NCBI GenBank assembly: GCA_009783675.1 | Contig: WRDA01000058.1 | Coordinates: 1 to 8,090 of the forward strand | Reading direction: 5' to 3' | DNA: 8,090 nucleotides | Source: Symbiobacteriaceae bacterium | GTDB taxonomy: Bacteria > Bacillota > JAAYKD01 > WRDA01 | In this document: piece after piece, positions 1-7,024 of the stretch | Layout: each line of letters opens with the position of its first letter | Numbering within the stretch: position 1 is the stretch's first letter | Made by a program: the position numbers and the translations under genes | Notes under the pieces: model-generated | Told to the model about the DNA's origin: nothing | Databases searched by the model: none | The model's input: only the letters and a program-made list of their open reading frames with translations

Positions 1-1046
1 ACAACAATCCTGATGCTAAAACGCTCTTTCTGATCAACCCCACCTATTATGGTATGGTTTCAGATCTCAGGCGCATCGTCGAGATTTGCCATGAGCGAGG
101 CTTACTGGTTCTGGTGGATGAAGCCCATGGGGGTCATTTCCATTTTCATCAGGATATGCCTCTATCAGCCATGACTGCAGGAGCTGATATCGCTGCCATC
201 AGCACCCATAAACTCACTGGCTCCCTGACTCAATCCTCTCTTCTGGTCATGAAAGATAATGATAGCCTGAAACCATCCAGAGTCCGTTCGGTATTAAATC
301 TTTTGCAAACTACCAGTCCATCATATATCCTGATGGCTTCACTGGATACTGCTCGCAGGGAAATGGCAGTTCATGGTGAACAGCTGATCAGCAACCTACT
401 GAATCTGTCTGCAGAGTTACGTAGAGAGCTGGAAGTCATTCAGGGACTGTATGCCTTCGGGCCTGACCTAGTAGGTAAACCGGGTTGCTATGATTTCGAT
501 TCATCCAAACTATCCCTGTGTGCCAGAGGGCTCGGTATCTCGGGATACGAATTTGAGCGGATTTTACGTCAGGAGTGCAATCTGCAGATAGAACTGTCTG
601 ATTTTTACAATGTACTGGCAGTTATGGCCATCGGAGATACCCGGGACCTTGTTGCGAAGCTTAAGGAAGCCTGCTGTTATGTAGCTGAAAAGTACAACCG
701 CCACACCTTACACAATGCTAAAGGAAATATGCCAGCAATTCCTGAGCTTGTAGTTTCTCCCCGTTTCGCTTATTACAGCGAGACTGTAGCCATTCCCTTT
801 GAAGAGTCCGAGGGTGAGGTGAGTGCGGAACTGATCATGGCATACCCTCCAGGGATTCCTATCATTTGCCCTGGAGAGCGACTTACCTGGGAGATCATCC
901 GTTACATACAAGCCATGCGGGAAGCCGGCTTAAACATCCAGGGGACGGAGGATCCCGAAGTGCATACGATTAAGGTTTTACGACGCAACCTTACCAGTGT
1001 TTACAGTAAAGGATCCCGGGTGATTCTGACACCTCAGAATGTCTAA
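1..1046 (+). CDS. Orn/Lys/Arg decarboxylase family protein, C-terminal part (5' end outside window)
   Basis: A pyridoxal-phosphate (PLP) enzyme of fold type I, the family that decarboxylates arginine, lysine or ornithine to polyamines or their precursors in the cytoplasm. The frame is open from base 3, so the gene began before the window. About 347 residues are visible, and family members of the YaaO/SpeA type are near 480, so roughly the first quarter is missing. Visible marks are NPTYYG early on, then DEAHGGH (the aspartate that contacts the PLP ring nitrogen), then STHKLTGSLTQSS, whose lysine should form the Schiff base. The C-terminal domain has the typical AYPPGIPIICPGE stretch and ends at TAA 1044-1046. 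The ATG at 54 is internal and not the start. Which amino acid it uses cannot be told from the sequence. In Bacillus a homologue (yaaO) lies near tmk and holB; here it is followed by a Nudix-like gene after 118 bases. Confidence 0.9.
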   Translation, partial: NNPDAKTLFLINPTYYGMVSDLRRIVEICHERGLLVLVDEAHGGHFHFHQDMPLSAMTAGADIAAISTHKLTGSLTQSSLLVMKDNDSLKPSRVRSVLNLLQTTSPSYILMASLDTARREMAVHGEQLISNLLNLSAELRRELEVIQGLYAFGPDLVGKPGCYDFDSSKLSLCARGLGISGYEFERILRQECNLQIELSDFYNVLAVMAIGDTRDLVAKLKEACCYVAEKYNRHTLHNAKGNMPAIPELVVSPRFAYYSETVAIPFEESEGEVSAELIMAYPPGIPIICPGERLTWEIIRYIQAMREAGLNIQGTEDPEVHTIKVLRRNLTSVYSKGSRVILTPQNV

Positions 1047-1164
1047 AGGCAAAAGGATAAAAGGATTTATCAGGCAGGAATAAGGACGGGATAAGCTGAA
1101 CTAAGCAAAGGAAATATGGATTGCTTCTTTTTATAGCGACTATCGCAGAAAGGACGTGGGCGAT

Positions 1165-1572
1165 ATGCTCATTCGCAACTGTGCAGGAGGCGTCGTTTTT
1201 AATGGTGACAAGGTACTCCTGCTAAAAAACGAAAAAGCGGAGTGGGTTCTTCCAAAGGGTGTCATCCGTCCCGGTGCTGTAGCTCAGGATACAGCCCTGC
1301 AACGGGTTCAGCTTGAAGCAGGAGTCGATGCGAATATCATCGATACTGCAGGACAAACCAGTTACGAGTTCTTTTCAGTTTCCAGACAAAGACCGGTATG
1401 TAACAGAATCACCTGGTACCTGATGAAAGCAGAAGATGCAGTAGCCACGATCAACCTGGAAGAGGGATTTACTGAGGGAGGTTTCTTCCAGCTTGACGAA
1501 GCGTTGGAGATGATTACCTACAGCCAGGACAAGTCCTTAGTTGCATTAGCTTACCGCAAACTTACACCATAG
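1165..1572 (+). CDS. Nudix-fold protein with degenerate Nudix box
   Basis: A 135-residue protein with the overall layout of a small Nudix hydrolase, a family that cleaves nucleoside diphosphates linked to another group. An N-terminal strand (CAGGVVF) and WVLPKG (27-32) lead into the Nudix-box position at residues 32-54, and an ExGF-like segment follows near 99-102. The box consensus is G-x5-E-x7-R-E-U-x-E-E-x-G-U. Here the spacing is kept, but the first E is Ala38, the R is Gln46, the next E is Arg47 and the first E of the EE pair is Leu50. Only Glu51 and the glycines remain. Metal-dependent hydrolysis is therefore doubtful, and a binding or regulatory role is possible (inference). I chose ATG 1165 because AAAGGA (1149-1154) lies 10 bases before it. 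A GTG at 1156 is in frame but only 1 base from that site. A hairpin follows the stop codon by 8 bases. Confidence 0.8.
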   Translation: MLIRNCAGGVVFNGDKVLLLKNEKAEWVLPKGVIRPGAVAQDTALQRVQLEAGVDANIIDTAGQTSYEFFSVSRQRPVCNRITWYLMKAEDAVATINLEEGFTEGGFFQLDEALEMITYSQDKSLVALAYRKLTP

Positions 1573-1580
1573 GAAATAAC

Positions 1581-1608
1581 AGCCGTTACAACTTATGTTG
1601 TAACGGCT
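1581..1608. terminator. Perfect 12-bp inverted repeat between convergent genes, probable bidirectional terminator
   Basis: The arms AGCCGTTACAAC (1581-1592) and GTTGTAACGGCT (1597-1608) are exact reverse complements around a TTAT loop. The hairpin lies 8 bases after the Nudix-like stop codon and 27 bases beyond the stop of the leftward 422-residue gene, the usual place for a shared terminator. The following tract is weak on both strands: TGATGATT rightward and GTTATTTCC leftward. Efficiency as an intrinsic terminator is uncertain; the leftward reading is slightly better. Confidence 0.65.
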
Positions 1609-1635
1609 TGATGATTCAACCAGTTTGGCCAATGC

Positions 1636-2904
1636 TCAACGGACGCCTTCTCCGGGGGGCAAGATCAGGTGACCTTCACCATGAAAAGAAGAGAGTTTAC
1701 CACTCTTCTGCCATTGTCCGAAATCCAGATAGGGGACCTCATACTCATGAAAATCGACTGGCTGTCCGCTAAGAGAAATGCTGACTCCGGTGTAGAAAGG
1801 AATCATCCGTCCCGACACGGCCTGTAAATCGATCTGTGTGCTCAGGCTTCGGCAGAGGCTGACAAAAGAGGAAATGTAACCCCTTTCACCATAGAGGCAA
1901 TCGAGGTAGAGCATCTCGTGTCTTTGCCCCTGCACTATACGAACAATAGCTCTGGCGACCAGGTTGCTGTCTTCGGAAATACTTGGATCGATCATCTCCA
2001 TCAGAGCCATATTTGGATCCATCAAGTTAGCCCAGAGGCGGTGACTCATCTCGTGGGTATCATCCTGAACAGGGTTCTGGCAACTGGTCCAATGAGGCGA
2101 GCGTGAGGACATGGTGACAATACTGTAGGGATCAATGGCGATTCGCATGTCTAAAGCGGTCTTGGCACCTCTTTGGTTATACCTGGTGATGACCTGAGGG
2201 AATTCGGAGAATATCTGACGCAGAAAGGTATCGATACCATCGGATTTAGGAAGGCGTTTGCCGGACTTCTCACAGTAATTATGCAAACGTTCAGCTTTAA
2301 AAGAGCCGGAGTTAAACTCATCGAGATCGGTTTGAGCCAAGAAACGACCCGTAGCTAAGCCGGAGTACCCCGTGCTGCGTAAGGCCGTGGTATACCACCA
2401 AACGGGCAGATACTGAGTTGCCCTGGATCTTCTATTATAGTTGAGCACTTCTGTTGGTTCATGTATGAACAAGATATTAAGCATATTGCCAATTTTGGGA
2501 GAGGAAACCTGCTTGCGGGCATCATGAGTCCAGCTATCCCTTGCTTGTTTAAACTTCCTTTCGGCTACTTTACCCTCCATCATCTCTGCCCAGGTGACCT
2601 GCTGCAGGAGACAACGCAACCATGGCAGGCGCTTTGCATCGCTGGAGTTAAGGACTCCTTCGGTCCACCAGAAAGGCAGTAGAGGATCTGGTGCCACATG
2701 ATATCCGGCGATCTGTTGCAGAAGCGGATGGCGAATCTGATAGGGGGGGATCGCAACGGGGCAGCAGGGACGTTGAACCCTAGCGAAGAATCTTTGGGTA
2801 CCGGCTATGCTTTCGGTGAGAGAAAAAGTCTCAGCAATTCCAGAATCCAGCGGAGAAATCTCCACTTCCAACGGGCTTTGATCCGGAACAGGAAAGGCGG
2901 ACAT
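1636..2904 (-). CDS. Uncharacterised 422-residue protein with an SxxWTSC motif
   Basis: I do not recognise this gene and assign no function. The protein has no signal peptide or membrane segment and should be cytoplasmic. The N-terminal half is rich in Trp, Pro and Arg (for example PFWWTEG at 77-83 and LPVWWYTTALRSTGY at 166-180), with a basic stretch around 112-132. The C-terminal half holds what look like core motifs: DPYSIVTMSSRS at 258-269, then HWTSCQ at 271-276, then WANLMDPNMALMEMID at 291-306, ARAIVRIV at 317-324 and LYLDCLYGERG at 332-342. From memory, an S-x-x-W-x-S-C motif followed by such segments occurs in some uncharacterised phage and bacterial proteins, but I could not test a relationship. 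Seven cysteines are present, including CC at 47-48. The ATG start is supported by GAGGAG 8 bases upstream. It is the second gene of a pair with the peptidase, 12 bases between stop and start, and ends at TGA 1636-1638 facing the Nudix-like gene. Confidence 0.8.
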   Translation of the reverse strand: MSAFPVPDQSPLEVEISPLDSGIAETFSLTESIAGTQRFFARVQRPCCPVAIPPYQIRHPLLQQIAGYHVAPDPLLPFWWTEGVLNSSDAKRLPWLRCLLQQVTWAEMMEGKVAERKFKQARDSWTHDARKQVSSPKIGNMLNILFIHEPTEVLNYNRRSRATQYLPVWWYTTALRSTGYSGLATGRFLAQTDLDEFNSGSFKAERLHNYCEKSGKRLPKSDGIDTFLRQIFSEFPQVITRYNQRGAKTALDMRIAIDPYSIVTMSSRSPHWTSCQNPVQDDTHEMSHRLWANLMDPNMALMEMIDPSISEDSNLVARAIVRIVQGQRHEMLYLDCLYGERGYISSFVSLCRSLSTQIDLQAVSGRMIPFYTGVSISLSGQPVDFHEYEVPYLDFGQWQKSGKLSSFHGEGHLILPPGEGVR

Positions 2905-2912
2905 TGATCACA

Positions 2913-2918
2913 CTCCTC
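2913..2918 (-). promoter_or_regulatory. Ribosome binding site of the 422-residue gene, overlapping the peptidase stop codon
   Basis: Read on the - strand the site is GAGGAG, 8 bases before ATG 2904-2902. Its first bases lie inside the TGA stop codon (2919-2917) of the upstream peptidase gene. A terminating ribosome would therefore sit on this site, which suggests translational coupling (inference). Confidence 0.75.
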
Positions 2919-3771
2919 AGGATAGTACGCGTGGGATATGGAAGTTCCCCACCAAGCTTGGCTTATAAGTATCCAGGATACGTAACACCCAGGCGATACA
3001 AGAATCGAAAGCATAGAGGTCGAGCATTTCCTTTGCCGTATGGGGAAAGAAATAAGCTGTACTCAGGTTCAGACATGGAATGCGATTACGCCGGACCAAA
3101 AAATAGGTATCGGAAAACGATCCGGCTACTTCTCTCATCTCGCGAATATTTACGGCCTTGCCCGCCTGATGCACATGCTGGATAAAAGATCGTGGAGCCA
3201 GGTTGAGTCCTTCGATACGGGTCACTATATCACCGGTGTTACGGCGATCAAGGACTAAGCCACAGCGAACATCCTGTAGGAATGATTTGTCGACATCGTA
3301 GACACCTTCACCTCCGATTTCCTCACGAGTAGTGAAGAGGACTCTGAGGTTCAGAGGGCCGTCATAGTGTTCCAATACAGAGAGAATTATCTCTATACCC
3401 GCACGATCATCCCCACCAAGGACGGCCGGTCTCACGCCGGCACGTTCAGGCTCCCGCGGCAGTTTATTCTGGTCGAGTTTAAGATAGCCATCTTCGACGA
3501 AGATGGTGCGCTCAATTTCCGGGAAGAAAACTGTATCCATGTGGCTGCAGAGTAAGATGGTATCGGCATCAGCATCTCCCGGGCGTTCTCCGAACAGATT
3601 GCCTTCTTTATCCTGACGTATATCGATGCAAAGCTTTTCCAATAATGGCTTGAGGTAATGCACGACTGGCTCCTCCATCCGTGAAGGAGCATATATCGAG
3701 ACGAGATCGAACAGTCTCTGCAGATTGAAGCGAGCGTATGGATTGATGTAGCCCTTGATTGTGAGTTCCAT
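2917..3771 (-). CDS. Compact M20/PepT-like zinc metallopeptidase
   Basis: A 284-residue cytoplasmic metallopeptidase-like protein, expected to cleave small peptides or acylated amino acids using two metal ions. The full set of family metal sites is visible: HMDTV (His77, Asp79), GGDDRAG (Asp121, the bridging ligand), REEIGG (catalytic Glu150 and ligand Glu151), VLDRR (Asp175) and FPHTAKE (His244). Peptidase T-type enzymes are near 410 residues because a dimerisation domain of about 110 residues is inserted in the catalytic domain. Here only 69 residues separate Asp175 from His244, so that domain is absent. The substrate is unknown. ATG 3771 is preferred: AAAGGAG lies 6 bases upstream of it. 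The in-frame ATG at 3798, which would add 9 residues, has no ribosome binding site and lies almost at the predicted transcription start. The gene leads a two-gene unit with the 422-residue protein. Confidence 0.85.
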   Translation of the reverse strand: MELTIKGYINPYARFNLQRLFDLVSIYAPSRMEEPVVHYLKPLLEKLCIDIRQDKEGNLFGERPGDADADTILLCSHMDTVFFPEIERTIFVEDGYLKLDQNKLPREPERAGVRPAVLGGDDRAGIEIILSVLEHYDGPLNLRVLFTTREEIGGEGVYDVDKSFLQDVRCGLVLDRRNTGDIVTRIEGLNLAPRSFIQHVHQAGKAVNIREMREVAGSFSDTYFLVRRNRIPCLNLSTAYFFPHTAKEMLDLYAFDSCIAWVLRILDTYKPSLVGNFHIPRVLS

Positions 3772-3777
3772 GTCGCA

Positions 3778-3784
3778 CTCCTTT
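3778..3784 (-). promoter_or_regulatory. Ribosome binding site that fixes the peptidase start
   Basis: On the - strand this reads AAAGGAG, 6 bases before ATG 3771-3769. It decides against the longer reading from ATG 3798, which has no comparable site. Confidence 0.8.
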
Positions 3785-3806
3785 AGATCATAGTGCATTG
3801 TGCTGT

Positions 3807-3835
3807 ATTATAGCAGCATTTTTCAGCGAGGTAAA
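3807..3835 (-). promoter_or_regulatory. Sigma-A-type promoter for the peptidase and 422-residue gene pair
   Basis: On the - strand a TTTACC -35 element (3835-3830, four of six consensus bases) is followed after exactly 17 bases by a perfect TATAAT -10 element (3812-3807). Transcription should start near 3800, giving a leader of about 29 bases to the preferred start codon at 3771. A short inverted repeat (TGCTG 3801-3805, CAGCA 3814-3818) brackets the -10 element and could be an operator; that part is inference. Confidence 0.65.
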
Positions 3836-3890
3836 GCAGTAAGGCGCTCGAGGGTGCAATTTAGTGAAGAGCGGGTTCTCTGCTCGATAT

Positions 3891-3896
3891 AAGGGG
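3891..3896 (+). promoter_or_regulatory. Ribosome binding site for the flippase with ATT start
   Basis: AAGGGG lies 10 bases before the ATT codon at 3907-3909. It is the only purine-rich Shine-Dalgarno-like tract between the in-frame stop TGA (3865-3867) and the conserved N-terminus of the flippase. It is a moderate match at a slightly long distance. Confidence 0.45.
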
Positions 3897-3906
3897 TTGT
3901 AGAGAT

Positions 3907-5511
3907 ATTAAGCCAAGTAAACCATCGTTTCTGATCAATACTCTTATTCTTACCCTGGCTGGGGGACTGGCCCGGGTTCTTGGTGCTGTCTACCGCATCT
4001 TTCTCTCCCGTTGGATTGGTGATGACGGTATAGGGCTGTTTCAAATGGCTTATGATCTATCCTTTGTCTTCATGACGGTCGCTATCAGCGGCTTACCTTT
4101 GGCTATTTCCAAACTGGTATCTGAACTAAATGAAGAACATGACGATCATGGGATCACACAGGTGCTGAAAGTAACTCTGATTGCTTCAGCCTGCCTGGGA
4201 CTGTTGATCTCTGTCGTGCTCTTCCTGGTGGCACCTGCCCTTACGAGTTATAGCCTTAAGGATCCTCGTGCTCTGCTATCCCTGAGGTATATGGCACCTG
4301 CTTTGTTTTTTATTTTCATGATGGCGCCTCTAAGGGGTTATTTTCAAGGATTGCAACTCATGATACCACGTGCGCTTTCAGACACCATTGAACAGATTGC
4401 GAGAGTCCTGGCAATTATAGTCCTCGTTCTTTGGTGGCGTTCAGGAGGAATCGAGTTCGCTGCAGCAGGCGCAGCCCTCGGGATTAGTATGGGTGCAGCC
4501 GTAGCCTTTGCTTACCTGATTTGGTCGTATCTCCGTCATAGAGATAGACCGGATAGTATTCCTGCTAACCAGCAAAGCAATGTGGAGATTCTTCTTCGTG
4601 TTACCAGGCTGGCATTTCCCATCATTATGGGTAGTTTGATCTGGCCCCTGATGAGATTCGCAGACACTCTTATCATCCATAGCCGTCTGATGACAGCAGG
4701 CTTGTCCGCGAACAGGGCGACAGAACTGTTTGGGCAGTTCTCCGGGCAGGCAGGTCCCGTTATTAATCTGCCGAGTATCCTTACCGTTGCTCTGGCAGCC
4801 AGTTTAGTACCTTCTATTTCAGCCTCAGTGCGACGCGAGAATTTCCCGCTCCTGCAAAGCCAGACGAATCTAGCCTTGAAAATAAGCCTGATTATCGGCC
4901 TTCCGGCTACTGTCGGTCTCTTTTTGCTTGGCACTCCAGTCGCAACACTGCTCTATGGTAATCCTGAAGCAGGAGCGGTGATTGCTGCCTATGCCTGGAC
5001 CATACTCTTCCTGTTACTATACCAGACGAGTACAGCAATTTTGCAAGGAGCCGGGGTTCTTATCCTGCCAGTAGTTTCCATGGTGCTTGGAGTAATCACC
5101 AAAGCTGGTTTGACCTGGTGGCTATGCGCTCTGCCTACGATCCATGTTCTGGGAGCAGGCTGGGGAACTGCGATTGGCATCTGCCTGACCACGGTCATCA
5201 ATCTTTTCAGCCTTTATAGGCGATTTCACTTAAAACCGGATCTACGGGGTCTGGTTGTGGCGCCTATTATCGCTACGCTGATCATGGCTGGTGCTATCCT
5301 GCTGGGGTATCCCCTTCTCGATAGCATGTTTAGCGGGTACATCGCCATTTCTCTCAGTGGTATCATCCTCATTGCCGGGCTTCTGTATCTTAGCATCTTA
5401 ATGGTGTGCGGCTGCTTCAGCAGAGAGGAACTGCTGTCAATACCTCGTTTAGGCAAATGGTTTGTGGCTCTGCTGGTCATCTTGAAAATCTGGAAAGAAG
5501 AGGTGGAATAA
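3907..5511 (+). CDS. yabM: SpoVB/YabM-type MOP-superfamily flippase (polysaccharide biosynthesis protein)
   Basis: A polytopic membrane protein of the MurJ/SpoVB/Wzx branch of the MOP exporter superfamily. Relatives move lipid-linked wall or polysaccharide precursors across the cytoplasmic membrane. The reading is 534 residues, matching SpoVB and YabM lengths of about 520-540, with many hydrophobic helices across the whole length. Family marks are TLAGGLARVLGAVYRIFLSR near the N-terminus, then GDDGIGLFQMAYD and GLPLAISKLVSE. The frame stays open back to TGA 3865-3867 and contains the conserved first helix, yet there is no ATG, GTG or TTG before ATG 4045. Starting at 4045 would delete that helix. 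ATT at 3907 gives MKPSKPSFL, which resembles family N-termini and has AAGGGG upstream. The symbol rests on synteny with yabN, yabO and divIC; paralogue identity (SpoVB, YtgP, YabM) is not settled by sequence, nor is the cargo. The stop codon abuts the next start. Confidence 0.85.
   Translation: MKPSKPSFLINTLILTLAGGLARVLGAVYRIFLSRWIGDDGIGLFQMAYDLSFVFMTVAISGLPLAISKLVSELNEEHDDHGITQVLKVTLIASACLGLLISVVLFLVAPALTSYSLKDPRALLSLRYMAPALFFIFMMAPLRGYFQGLQLMIPRALSDTIEQIARVLAIIVLVLWWRSGGIEFAAAGAALGISMGAAVAFAYLIWSYLRHRDRPDSIPANQQSNVEILLRVTRLAFPIIMGSLIWPLMRFADTLIIHSRLMTAGLSANRATELFGQFSGQAGPVINLPSILTVALAASLVPSISASVRRENFPLLQSQTNLALKISLIIGLPATVGLFLLGTPVATLLYGNPEAGAVIAAYAWTILFLLLYQTSTAILQGAGVLILPVVSMVLGVITKAGLTWWLCALPTIHVLGAGWGTAIGICLTTVINLFSLYRRFHLKPDLRGLVVAPIIATLIMAGAILLGYPLLDSMFSGYIAISLSGIILIAGLLYLSILMVCGCFSREELLSIPRLGKWFVALLVILKIWKEEVE
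5501..5506 (+). promoter_or_regulatory. Ribosome binding site of the MazG-type gene, inside the flippase 3' end
   Basis: AGGTGG lies 5 bases before ATG 5512 and within the last codons of the flippase gene. With the TAA at 5509-5511 directly touching the ATG, this arrangement points to one transcript and coupled translation. Confidence 0.65.
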
Positions 5512-6999
5512 ATGGAAGCAATATTGCCAAAACGAATTATTCATCTGATAGGACTCGGTAGTGGATCTCCCGGCGAGTTGACTCTGGAAACACAACGGTT
5601 GTTGGAAAGCGGTATACCTCTCTTCCTGAGGACTCGCATCCATCCTACAGTTACCTGGTTGGAAGAAAAGGGGATTCTATATACTTCTTTCGATGATCTG
5701 TATGAAACGAGCGAAGACTTCAATCTGCTCTATTCCCGTGTCTTCCACCACCTGTTAGCTGAGATGGACGAAAGATCAGAGATACTCTACGGAGTACCCG
5801 GGCACCCACTTTTGGCCGAAAGGGTCGGCGAACTCCTGCTTAAGGGGCAAAGTGCAGAGAGTTACACAGTGAAAGTTTATCCAGCTGTCAGTGCCGTAGA
5901 GAGCATTTCTGCCGCTCTGGGCATCGACCCTGCGACTGGCTTGATTATCCAGGATGCTTTAAACTATAGGTCTGTAGCCGGTGAGTTACCGCAGTTGATT
6001 CTGCAGCTCTATAACAGGAGAGTTGCTTCGGATTTGAAACTCACCCTGATGTCGGAGTATTCCGATGATGCTGAAGTAATAGTGATCAGAGCAGCCGGAG
6101 TAAGCGGGGAGGAGCGCCAGCAACGCGTGCCTTTGCGTGAGCTCGATCATCTCGATTGGATCGACCACCTAACCTCTCTGTATATCCCGGGGGGGAACAG
6201 ATTAATACCTTCCAGCTATCCCCTGGACAAACTGGTAGGGATCATGGCCAGGTTGCGAGATGACGACGGGTGTCCCTGGGACAGGGAGCAGGATCATCGC
6301 TCTCTGCGCCAGTACTGCCTGGAAGAAGCTTGCGAAGTCATAGTGGCCATCGAACAGGGAGAGACAGGTCCATTAGTGGACGAACTCGGTGACCTTTTAC
6401 TGCAGGTTGTCTTTCACGCCTGCATTGGTGCAGAAGATAGAGAGTTCGACCTCAACGATATTTCTGCTGCAATCTGCAGCAAGCTTATCCGTCGCCACCC
6501 CCATGTCTTCGGCGATCTGGTGCTTCATGATGCCGAAGAGGTTGTTATAAATTGGGAAAGAATCAAGGGAGAGGAGAATCGTTCTGAAGGAGAGGTAGCG
6601 CCCGCTCTACTCAAGGGAGTAGGCAGTGGTTTGCCTGCTTTGACCAGAGCACGTAAATTATTGCAGAAGGCCGCATCGATCGGTTTCGACTGGGATGACA
6701 GGGAAGAAGTCGTCTCTAAGGTTAAAGAAGAGTGGCAAGAGCTGCTGGAATCAATGGTGGAGGAGCATGCTCACTCAGCAGAGGAAGAGTTCGGTGACCT
6801 TTTTCTCTCTCTTGTCAATTTGGCGCGCTGGATGCAAATAGACCCTGAATTGGCTCTGACACTTAGCTGTGAGAAATTTATCCGTAGATTTTCTCAAATC
6901 GAGAAGGAATCTCGTACCTTGGGGAAAAATCTGATATGTATGACTTCGCCCGAGAAGGATGCTCTGTGGAATCTCATTAAGGGGCGGATGAAGGACTAA
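5512..6999 (+). CDS. yabN: YabN-type tetrapyrrole methylase-MazG nucleotide pyrophosphohydrolase fusion
   Basis: A 495-residue two-part cytoplasmic protein, the usual size for YabN. Residues 8-225 or so form a tetrapyrrole (SAM-dependent) methylase-like domain, with GLGSGSP at 14-20 and GVPGHP at 94-99. Its substrate in these fusions is not established. From about 240 two MazG units follow. The first has GCPWDREQ (253-260), EEACE (271-275) and ELGD (291-294), the acidic metal-binding residues of all-alpha NTP pyrophosphatases, then RRHPHVFGD (328-335). The second has KEEWQELLE (405-413) and EEEFGD (424-429). MazG enzymes hydrolyse NTPs or dNTPs to monophosphate and pyrophosphate, clearing abnormal nucleotides or modulating stress nucleotides. 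The gene begins immediately after the flippase stop and lies 25 bases before HU, so it is probably in the same operon. All key acidic residues are present, so activity is expected. Confidence 0.93.
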   Translation: MEAILPKRIIHLIGLGSGSPGELTLETQRLLESGIPLFLRTRIHPTVTWLEEKGILYTSFDDLYETSEDFNLLYSRVFHHLLAEMDERSEILYGVPGHPLLAERVGELLLKGQSAESYTVKVYPAVSAVESISAALGIDPATGLIIQDALNYRSVAGELPQLILQLYNRRVASDLKLTLMSEYSDDAEVIVIRAAGVSGEERQQRVPLRELDHLDWIDHLTSLYIPGGNRLIPSSYPLDKLVGIMARLRDDDGCPWDREQDHRSLRQYCLEEACEVIVAIEQGETGPLVDELGDLLLQVVFHACIGAEDREFDLNDISAAICSKLIRRHPHVFGDLVLHDAEEVVINWERIKGEENRSEGEVAPALLKGVGSGLPALTRARKLLQKAASIGFDWDDREEVVSKVKEEWQELLESMVEEHAHSAEEEFGDLFLSLVNLARWMQIDPELALTLSCEKFIRRFSQIEKESRTLGKNLICMTSPEKDALWNLIKGRMKD

Positions 7000-7024
7000 T
7001 TATTGTTGTGAAAGGAGCGTATCT

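Noticed and set aside
1047..1164. A promoter before the Nudix-like gene
   Set aside because: TTGCTT at 1121-1126 and TATCGC at 1141-1146 are poor matches with 14-base spacing. The 11-base palindrome GCGA-CTA-TCGC (1136-1146) is too short to call an operator.
2904..3258. Open frames on the + strand opposite the peptidase gene
   Set aside because: The peptidase on the - strand has all metal ligands in order; the + strand frames have no recognisable content.
3796..3798. ATG at 3798 (- strand) as the peptidase start
   Set aside because: It has no ribosome binding site and lies next to the predicted transcription start; ATG 3771 has AAAGGAG at good spacing.
3869..3885. GAGC/GCTC inverted repeat before the flippase as a riboswitch or terminator stem
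   Set aside because: The stem is only 4 bp with a 9-base loop and no T-run, which is expected by chance.
4045..4047. ATG 4045 as the flippase start
   Set aside because: The upstream in-frame 46 codons encode the conserved first helix and the GDDGIGLFQ motif, so starting here would truncate the protein.
4536..4934. A 132-codon open frame on the - strand inside the flippase gene
   Set aside because: It is antisense to clear membrane-protein coding sequence and shows no domain or ribosome binding site that would support it.
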